Positions 55,886 to 64,000 of a stretch of DNA of 64,000 nt are shown piece after piece. The stretch's first letter is position 1. Each line of letters begins with the position of its first letter. The position numbers and the translations under genes were made by a program. Source of the DNA: Amoebidium appalachense (taxonomy: Eukaryota > Ichthyosporea). Where the stretch lies: positions 6,634,001-6,698,000 of the forward strand of contig CAVNZM010000014.1 of the NCBI GenBank assembly GCA_963693365.1, written 5' to 3'. The notes under the pieces are model-generated. The model made no database searches and was not told where the DNA came from. It saw only the letters and a list, made by a program, of their open reading frames with translations.

Positions 55886-56636
55886 ATGGCGGGCGGGCAA
55901 GGCGAAAAAAAGCAGTCAGCTCCGCCCAAGGAAAAGGAAAAGCTCACCGGGATACTTCCCCTATTCCGCACCCTTTTTGGTGCCACTCACACAGACAATG
56001 TTAAACTGCGCTTTCCTTCAAGTGATAAAGAAGTCTGGCTCGTACCCCGCCGGGTTCTCATGCAAGACTCCCCGTTTTTCGAGGCCATGTTCAGGTCCGA
56101 CTGTGTGGAAAATTCAACCAACGAGGTAGCCCTGTACGACATTACCCGCACTGCTTTTGACAAGTATCTTCAGCTGTCATGGCAAGTAGCCACAGAGGAT
56201 CTTGAGCCCAGCTATCTTGGCCGAAGATGAGGTTGTAGAAGTGGCCCCCGTAGCACACTTCTGTCAGAACATGAAAGTGCTCGCACACTGCCGAGCTTCA
56301 GTCGAGTATTATCCGACCCTTGATGGTGTTCTTGCCATATGTGGAGATCGCCCCGCAGACCCGACGGACACATGGTCCGATTCTGTTATCAATTCACTGG
56401 TAAAGGAAATATACGTCTTACAGAAGCCAACGGATGTTGATCAGGGGGACAACCGGGTGCTTTTGGACCAAACACTGAACAAGAAACAAGCAGTCTGTGT
56501 GCTTCGATTCCCTGCTCTTAAGGAGGAGGTCGAAGCCAAACTACAGCGGCTGCCTGCACATATTTTGGTTGCCGTTTTGAAGAGGAGCGCAAACAACATG
56601 GTGGTGATCTCAAATTGGCGCTCTGGCAAGTGCTAA
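55886..56636 (+). CDS. BTB/POZ-domain protein, interrupted by one frameshift
   Basis: Intronless. The frame from ATG 55886 runs to a TGA at 56230; a second frame, +1 relative, is open from 56190 to the stop at 56636. Together they give about 249 residues if one nucleotide is skipped at about 56,190-56,215. The first part is a BTB fold: LRFPSSDKEVWLVPRRVL, SPFFEAMFRSD and ALYDITRTAFDKYLQL. The second part continues it (APVAHFCQNMKVLAHC) and then an alpha-helical C-terminal region. BTB proteins commonly serve as substrate adaptors of cullin-3 ligases or as dimerisation modules. Which applies here cannot be told. The shift may be a sequencing indel, a mutation or (less likely) a programmed event. 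Confidence 0.75.
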
Positions 56637-57257
56637 TATGTTAGGTTAGGGGATGAAAGTGTCGGTTGTGTGCTTTTTCGTTTTGAGCGCGCTCGCAGAC
56701 TGGGGATTTAATCAATAACTGAGACAATAGACGGAGGATGGGAGGAGCTTAAGGGAAGGGCTAGGAATCGGGGGGGGGGGGGGGGGGGGGGGAGGGGGGG
56801 GGGGAGGGGGGGGGGAGTGGTATGTACATATGGTTACCTTAACTTGCGAGTTACATATCAACCCTAGGCCTGTAGTATCCCGTCACTGAAAGACCACGTG
56901 ATCCCCCCCGCACGCTCATGACAGACAACATTGTGTTTGCACACGTATGTATACACACCTTCCCGTTACACGGGCGGACATTGGACCACAACCATTTAGG
57001 TCGCGTATATTCTGGCTGTTTGGGGGGTATTTCGCGTTATGAGTGTCAAGTCCAGGCTTACCATCAGATGTTTTGACTTTCAAGGGATGTTTTGACTTGG
57101 CGGATTCTTTGGTTCAACCTTTGTGCAATACTTTATTATATTTAAGTATCGAGAAGCTGGCACAATAAACAATCCCAGTTTTACAAGGCAAAATCTTTAG
57201 GCGCAAGACCTTTGGGTGTTTGGGGGAAGAGGCGGCGGAAAAGTCGGGGGAAGGCCG

Positions 57258-57293
<36 letters not shown>

Positions 57294-58214
57294 AGTTCCT
57301 TTATCCCGTATTTGGGCAGATATTAGGGCTTTTATGGATGGATTTTGACACATATTTTAAAACTTTATAGAAAATGAAAAGCCAACTTGTGTAAAATCCC
57401 CCCCTCCCCCTCCCCCCCCCCCTCCGCGCCTCCTACACACACTCACACACACACACACACCCCTGTTGTTTTGCACGGGTCTTAAGGGAGCAGAGTGCAC
57501 AGAGGTGTCATGTAAACACGACAAACACAATATGGAGAGGGCAAACGGAGTTGTTCACGGCACAAGAAAGTTTGAAACAACAACTGACGTTTATTGCACT
57601 CTCAGGCCTTTTCGTTCTGGCCCATTCAACATCTCATCTCAACTAAAAGAAGGGAACCAATCGGGTTCCTTCAAACTACAGAGCAATACATTCCAATCTA
57701 GAAACGCTTTCTAACTTCCGGCACAACTTGAACAGAAGCTTAGAAACTCTACTTAAATAAATTAAGTAACTCAAACAACTCACTATTAATACACATAATA
57801 TATTTACATTCGTCTCTATAGAGAAACTCATCAGTAAATATATATATTTCCTAATAGTCGACACTCTCAGAGTGAGGACACATCATAGGAAACGAATTCA
57901 AACAGATCTAATGTGTCCAATCAAAACACGTATATTAATAGACAGGAATGCAACCCCAATCATTGATGGTCTATAAATCGGCTCACTCACGTCTATTGGC
58001 GAGCCCTCCTATTTCGACCTAAAACAAAGACAACAAATATAGCTAGTCAATCACTCTACTCACAGCAAAACAGAGGAGAGCAAACACAAGTAAAACACAA
58101 CACATCCTGACAGGCAAGGGAGCCAGGTGTGCACAGATCTACAGATATCTGTGCACACAGAAACAAGGGGGAGAGAGAGAGATACGGGGGGGGGGGGAGG
58201 GGGCGGGGGGGGGG

Positions 58215-58251
<37 letters not shown>

Positions 58252-58500
58252 AGGGGGAAAAAGGAAGAGAGCACAAAGGAGAAAACAAGACACGAATACA
58301 AACAAAGCTAAGACACATACACATACTTTAAGTCTCTTGCTGGCCTACGTCGATACGTATTCCAACACACACAGACACACACAGACCCTCCTCTCCCCTT
58401 GCCACCATCCCATGGCCCCCAACCGGGTCCCCTTGCCCCCTCCCCCCCCCCCCCCCCCCCTCCCCCCGCCCCCCGCCCGCCCTCCTCCTCCTCCTTCTCC
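56637..58500. other. Region downstream of the BTB gene
   Basis: Poly-G at 56,770-56,790 and 57,259-57,289, poly-C and CA at 57,400-57,462, a frame at 57,466-57,714 (+, Cys/His-rich start CTEVSCKHDKH, no recognised family), AT-rich unique sequence with CCAAT motifs (57,914; inverted 57,996), and G/GA tracts at 58,185-58,262. No firm gene. Confidence 0.45.
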
Positions 58501-58504
58501 ACTT

Positions 58505-59370
<866 letters not shown>

Positions 59371-60340
59371 GGCGATTGCTTTCGTTTTTTTAGGTCATTT
59401 CCTCTAGATCCCCTCTGCGAGTCTCTCCCTCCGCCCATTTTTCATCCCAACCTACTCCCTATTTCTCCATTCCTCGTCCCCGTGATTCAGAAGCTAGCTG
59501 TTTCAGTGTGGGGGATAGGACGGGGGATATGGGATATGGAATTGGTGGAAGTTAAGGGGGTTGCACAGGCTCGTTTTTTTATCCCATGGGACGATGTGCA
59601 AGCTAGTTTGTGCAGATATAGTGTGCACGTGTGCCAGTGTGTGTGTGTGTGTGCGCGAGCGTGTGCCTGTGTGCGTGTGTGCGTGTGTGCGTGTGTGCGC
59701 GCACGCGTGTCTGTATGTGTCTCTGTGTGCGTGTGTGTAAACAACTGTACACATGAACTGTACATGTTTACTAAAGAATGTGATCTACTAGCACACGATT
59801 CGTGCTTTGTCATGAATATCACATAAATATTATGTCCGCACCAATAGGACTCACTCTGACCTAAGAATTGAACCATATATGATTCTATTGTTGCATACCA
59901 CAAAGACGAAGTGGACCAATGATAGGTTTGCATAAATAGGACGAAGGTCTGACTGGCTCGGACCGCACCAGAATCACGAATGGCATGTTGCCACCCGCGC
60001 TGGCCGCGGATGAACCAAACCTGGGCCTTGATCCGAAACCTGGGGGCTATATAACAAAGCCGTCCCAGTACGAGGATCACATCAGTGAAGTCTGAGACAG
60101 ACTGGGTCGGCCCATAGTAAAAGCAACCTGGCCGCGTGTGCCTTTCTACCCGTTCTCTGTCTTTATTTTGATTCAGTTGTACTCTGCCTTATCACGAGTC
60201 CTAACTACATAGTCCAACTGTTTACAGTGTGAGGGCGTGTGTGTGTGTGTGTGTGCGTGCACACACACGGGGAGGAGGGGAGAGAGGGAGGGGGGGGGGG
60301 GGGAGGGGGAGGGGGAGGGGGGGGTGTTTGTACAATTAGC

Positions 60341-60559
60341 ATGAGTTTTGGTGGGGAGATGGTGAAATTTATATGCCATTGGGGACCCTCAAAGCCTTCC
60401 GGATATGTAGTGCAAAGTATTGCCAATGGTCTCAAATTTTTATTTTCTTCAGATACGTGGTTATTTTTAGACATGCTTGAGGAAATTATCAGGGAAGATG
60501 TAATCACTATTCTTACATCGTTTAACGTGAAATTGAAAACATTGTTGGTGTTGCATTAA
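60341..60559 (+). CDS. Small ORF of 72 codons, unknown
   Basis: ATG to TAA, with natural-looking composition (MLEEIIREDVITIL). It lies about 290 bp after the TATATAA at 60,050. The opposite strand also has a frame ending at a GTAC donor followed by poly-C, so the strand is uncertain. No family recognised. Confidence 0.25.
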   Translation: MSFGGEMVKFICHWGPSKPSGYVVQSIANGLKFLFSSDTWLFLDMLEEIIREDVITILTSFNVKLKTLLVLH

Positions 60560-60604
60560 CCGCCGACCTGGCTGTGTGTGACATGTATTGAACATGCAGC
60601 TTCG

Positions 60605-60701
60605 TCAGCGACTTTTAACACATAATGGCATATTGATATGCTCTCTTACTACCTCTTCCAATATGTATGGATCATTATTCTTCAAGGTCTCTACAAGTAG
60701 C
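60605..60701 (-). CDS. Possible terminal exon on the minus strand, unknown
   Basis: After a GCGAG acceptor-like site at 60702, the minus strand reads LLVETLKNNDPYILEEVVRE to a stop at 60605. It is helix-like. No partner exon was found. Confidence 0.2.
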
Positions 60702-61494
60702 CTCGCAGCCGCCGCCCCCCCCCCCCCCCCCCTCTCCCTTCCCCCCCCTTCCCCCCCCCCCCCCCCCCCCCTCCCCGCCCCTCCCTGCCCCCCCCCCCCC
60801 CCCCCCTTCAGGAGATAGAGGCCTTTTTCTCCTCCCTCTTCACCCCCCTCCCCCCACCCCCACCCCCGGCCCGCCCTTCCTCCCTCCTCCCTCTGAATCC
60901 TCCTCTCCCCCCACCCCCCCCCTCTCCCCCCACCCTCCAGGAGCCCCCCCCGCCCCCCCCCCCTCCAGGAGCCCCCCCCCTCCCTGTTGGAGTACACTGG
61001 TACTCCCGGCTAGCAATGTCTGTTAGAGAAAGTTTCTGAGCAATTGAATAACTGTTTCAACACTCACTCGAGTGCATAGAGCTTTTGTTTACGGTCATAT
61101 TCATATATGGTAGTTATATGTTTGAGCCAAAACTGTACCAATGACGAGCTTCACTAGCAACGTGCTAATTGTGCTCTCTTTTCGGCTATTCCCGGTTCAG
61201 ATGATGTCATGTCTATATTTGCCACAGGATTCTATTCTTAGAGTGGTAGTGTGCTTTATTCCCGGATATTCTCAGAATATTTTTAGTTGTGTGAAGCAAG
61301 ATTTACGTTTAACTGCAATTGGTGTGTTAAACACGTTTATTTGTGTGCTTTAGTGCAAGTTAACTAGCCACTCAACGTGCACAGTTAACTTTTATATCTT
61401 TAACGACTTGTTTTCATTGTGCTCTCTTTTCGGCCATGCTGTACATGGCCCACCACCAGGGTGCACACGAGGCCACCATGAGGTGGCCAACGAC

Positions 61495-61502
61495 TATATA
61501 AA
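61495..61502 (+). promoter_or_regulatory. TATA box of the retrotransposon leader/LTR
   Basis: TATATAAA about 113 bp upstream of the gag ATG, the usual place for the LTR promoter. Confidence 0.55.
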
Positions 61503-61614
61503 GCAGTGCCTCCCATGTCACAAACATGGGAAGCAGAACGTTTGATTTACATTTTTCTACTGTCGTTTCCAGTGCACAAAACACATAGACTAGTTACCCA
61601 TCATACACGACACT

Positions 61615-62820
61615 ATGTCTGACAACTTACAGTTGCAGCAACTAGTCCAACTACTGGAGCAGAGGTTGGCCTCACAAGATGCAATCATTTCTGACTTACA
61701 GAAGGAACAACGTGCACTAGAACTAGCTTCTATGAACACAATGTCCAACAGGGTTATGGGCCCCTCACGTAATGATTCCATCAAGTTCAAGGTCGACATC
61801 CCTCTCTTCACTGGCATTGATAATGATTCAGGCACGGACTACCACACATGGGCCGAAACCATGTATGTCCAGCTTTCTGGTGCTGGTCTTCTCCACACCA
61901 TCGCGCCCAGTACGGAGCACCCGGCTACCCGTGAACAGGTCGACACTGCCCGTTCCTACCTGTGGCAAGCACTCTCGGTTGACGTGCGTTGTATCCTAGG
62001 GTTAACACGCACCACCACACCTGCGGAGATATGGTCGGCCCTATCTGCCCACTACCTGGAGCAATCTGAGGCCAATCAGTACGACCTTATCGGGCTGTAC
62101 ATGAATTCTACGCCTGAACCTACGGACACCGCGACGAAATACGCCATGAAACTCCGCGGCTACGTGCGGCGCCTGGCCGATTACGGCACACAAATTGGTG
62201 ATGCTCAAGTGCTGACCAAGCTCACCAACGACCTCGGCAAGGTGCCTTACTACGAAATGCCTGTAATTGCCTACAAGATGACACCCAAGCCTACCGTGAT
62301 GGGCCTCCTCCAACAGCTACGGGCATATGAGACCAGCCACCCACGTGCACGTGTGACTACCAGCTGGCCGGCCGCCTTCACCACACGGGCTCCTCAACCT
62401 GTCATCTGCCACGGCTGCGGCAAACCAGGCCACATCAAGTCTCAGTGCCCCAACGGCAACGGCCAACACAGCAACTCTGGCAACAACCGTGCCAGCACCT
62501 ACCCCAAGGGTTCCTGCGTCAACCACCCACTGTCTACCAGTCACACTACCGCCATGTGCAAGGGGGGCAACCGTGCCAACGGCCGCAAACCTAAGGGTGG
62601 TCCCCTCCCGCCTGGGTCCTGCATCAACCACCCTGCCTCTACTACCCACACTACGGCACAGTGCAAGGGGGGGCTGCCGCTCCCCGGGCTTTCCTCATGT
62701 CTAGCAACGACTGTGGCACCAACAAGGTGCTCCTCGACTCTGGAGCCACTGACCATGTGTGCCCCCGGCCCGATGTGTTCATCAACATGCGTGCGGCGCC
62801 TTACTCCACGGTCCAAGTAG
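61615..62820 (+). CDS. Ty1/copia Gag with CCHC zinc knuckle
   Basis: The frame from ATG 61615 has a glutamine-rich coiled start, then a copia-type Gag region (TWAETMYVQLSGAGLL; IWSALSAHYLEQSEANQYDL). A zinc knuckle CHGCGKPGHIKSQC (C-x2-C-x4-H-x4-C) lies at about 62,405-62,450, and two tandem copies of a GSCxNHPxSTxHTT Cys/His unit follow it. The useful part ends at the G7 run near 62,671, where the pol frame (-1 relative) takes over. The residual frame after that is spurious. Confidence 0.88.
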   Translation: MSDNLQLQQLVQLLEQRLASQDAIISDLQKEQRALELASMNTMSNRVMGPSRNDSIKFKVDIPLFTGIDNDSGTDYHTWAETMYVQLSGAGLLHTIAPSTEHPATREQVDTARSYLWQALSVDVRCILGLTRTTTPAEIWSALSAHYLEQSEANQYDLIGLYMNSTPEPTDTATKYAMKLRGYVRRLADYGTQIGDAQVLTKLTNDLGKVPYYEMPVIAYKMTPKPTVMGLLQQLRAYETSHPRARVTTSWPAAFTTRAPQPVICHGCGKPGHIKSQCPNGNGQHSNSGNNRASTYPKGSCVNHPLSTSHTTAMCKGGNRANGRKPKGGPLPPGSCINHPASTTHTTAQCKGGLPLPGLSSCLATTVAPTRCSSTLEPLTMCAPGPMCSSTCVRRLTPRSK

Positions 62821-64000
62821 CCGACAAGGGTGCATGTGCAGTGCTTGGGGTGGGCGACGTGTTCTTTTCCAGCACCATCGACGGCGTTACTGCGGTGCAT
62901 CAGCTGACGGATGTACTCTACGTGCCCTCCATCCCCGACACTCTCATCAGTGTGTTCACGGCAACTACCAACGGTGTTTTACCCCGCTTTGACACCCGCG
63001 GCGGCGTTAAGTTGTGCTACGGCGATCAAATTCTGGCCACCGGCTCGGCTGTCGGCACCAAGCTGTACCACATGGCGGTGTCTCTTCTGCGCGCGGACAC
63101 AACCCCGGACGCCCAAACCACCACTGCTCCGCGTATCCTCAAGGTTACTGCCGACCTCAACACGTGGCACTACCGTCTGGGCCATGCTGGCATTGACGCT
63201 GTACGCTCGGTCATCAAGTCTGCAGGCCTGTTGGTGGGTGGCGGTGCCAAGTCTCCGGGTGTGTGTGAGCCCTGTGCCCTCGGCAAAGCCCACCGTGTTG
63301 CCTTCTCCGAATCAACTAGCCAAGCTCCCCGGGTCCTAGCCAAGGTTCACAGCGACATCAGCGGCCCCTTCCCTCCCGCGATCGGTGGTGCTCACTACCA
63401 CCGGCTCTCCTCAACAGAATGGGACTGCCGAACGACTGAACCGGACCCTCCTCGACATGGTTCGGGCACTCCTGCAGCAGTCCGGCCTTCCGGTGGGATT
63501 CTGGGCCGAGGCAGCTGTGACCGCGGCTTTTATACGCAACATGCTCCCGTCGCGAGCCACCGGCAGCCAATCGTCTCCCGCCCTGCTGTGGACCGGCATT
63601 CCTCCCGACTACAGCCGGCTCCGTGTCTGGGGCTCTCCCTGCTACGTCCATCAACAGGATACACCGAAACTGGCGCCTCGTGCCGTCAAGGGCATCTTCG
63701 TGGGCTACCCTCCTAACATCAAGGGCTACAAGGTCTGGATTCCAGCAGCACACAAGATGACCGTCAGCCGTGACGTGCAGTTCGACGAGGCTGCTATTCT
63801 GCACCCCCTCCGTGATGTCCCATCTGATTGGTCGACCGCACCGGCAATTCATCATTTTTTGGAGTCATCTGATTCGTCAAATCAGCCAGCCAATCACATC
63901 GTCCGGAATGATCAGCAATCTGATTCGTCTCGTCTGTCAGCCAATGGGACAGCGCCGAGTGATCAATTGGACATTCCGATCCTGCCCGAGCCTGCACATC
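62661..64000 (+). pseudogene. Ty1/copia Pol: protease, GAG-pre-integrase, truncated integrase
   Basis: The frame, -1 relative to gag, starts around a G7 run. It contains the aspartic protease active site (LLDSGATDHVC), then the GAG-pre-integrase zinc motif (WHYRLGHAG, CEPCALGKAHR), then the start of the integrase core (KVHSDISGPFPPA). At about 63,400-63,415 the sequence jumps to the end of the core (NGTAERLNRTLLDM) in another frame, which then continues through GYPPNIKGYKVW to beyond the window. Roughly 100 residues of integrase, including most of the catalytic centre, appear to be missing. The element is therefore defective at this point. Confidence 0.88.

Larger units (their letters stand above)
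59371..61017. other. Intergenic region before the retrotransposon
   Basis: Unique sequence with a CCAAT box (about 59,917-59,921) and a TATATAA at about 60,050 that resembles a promoter pointing rightwards. Then G-rich (60,285-60,323) and C-rich (60,714-60,975) blocks. Two small frames are listed separately. Nothing else supported. Confidence 0.5.
61018..64000 (+). mobile_element. Ty1/copia LTR retrotransposon, 5' part, internally deleted
   Basis: The 5' boundary is approximate; I could not define LTR ends or target duplications because the 3' LTR lies beyond the right edge. A TATATAAA at 61495-61502 and a leader precede gag at 61615. The order gag - protease - GAG-pre-integrase - integrase is that of Ty1/copia elements. 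The integrase core is truncated by a deletion near 63,410, so this copy cannot make a complete Pol. Reverse transcriptase would lie to the right of the window. Confidence 0.92.

Overview
This is nuclear DNA from an intron-rich eukaryote. Small exons with GT..AG introns are scattered through very large amounts of simple sequence: poly-G/poly-C runs of 15-45 nt, (TG)n/(CA)n arrays of up to about 190 nt, and GA, TC, TA and CCCTCT arrays. The gene content (thiamine pyrophosphokinase, a GATA factor, a secreted hevein/PAN/TSP1/spherulin-4 chimera, RanBP2, SEC-C, MYND and BTB proteins, a Ty1/copia element) suits a unicellular eukaryote such as a unicellular holozoan or an alga. The species cannot be fixed from sequence alone. 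I built the gene models by eye from splice signals, codon phase and protein motifs. Where I call a gene strongly, all exon phases join without a stop.

Layout. 0.9-6.3 kb (-): thiamine pyrophosphokinase, running off the left edge. 9.7-11.2 kb (+): two-exon GATA zinc-finger factor. 11.8-12.3 kb: minisatellite. 12.9-23.6 kb (-): 11-exon secreted protein with two hevein-like domains, a PAN-like domain, TSP1 and a spherulin-4 domain. 26.8-34.9 kb (-): 14-exon, 728-residue protein ending in a PCNA-binding (PIP-box) motif. It is head to head across a 712-bp shared promoter with 35.6-41.6 kb (+): a 9-exon protein with a mitochondrial-type N terminus and seven RanBP2-type zinc fingers. 43-44.7 kb: four direct repeats of an unrecognised unit. 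45.7-52.6 kb (+): multi-exon gene with SEC-C and MYND zinc motifs and two apparent 1-nt frameshifts. 54.8-55.3 kb: promoter with CCAAT boxes, a CRE and a TATA box. 55.9-56.6 kb (+): BTB gene split by a frameshift. 57-61 kb: simple sequence with weak candidate exons. 61-64 kb (+): 5' part of a Ty1/copia retrotransposon with an internal integrase deletion, running off the right edge.

The genes do not form a pathway. The most interesting signal is in the introns. (1) A dispersed repeat family with a poly-C tail occurs at least nine times, always in the sense orientation of the host gene. (2) Many introns begin with GT-rich repeats or a donor followed within about 30 nt by poly-C, and end in (CA)nCAG, so complementary repeats could bring the splice sites together.
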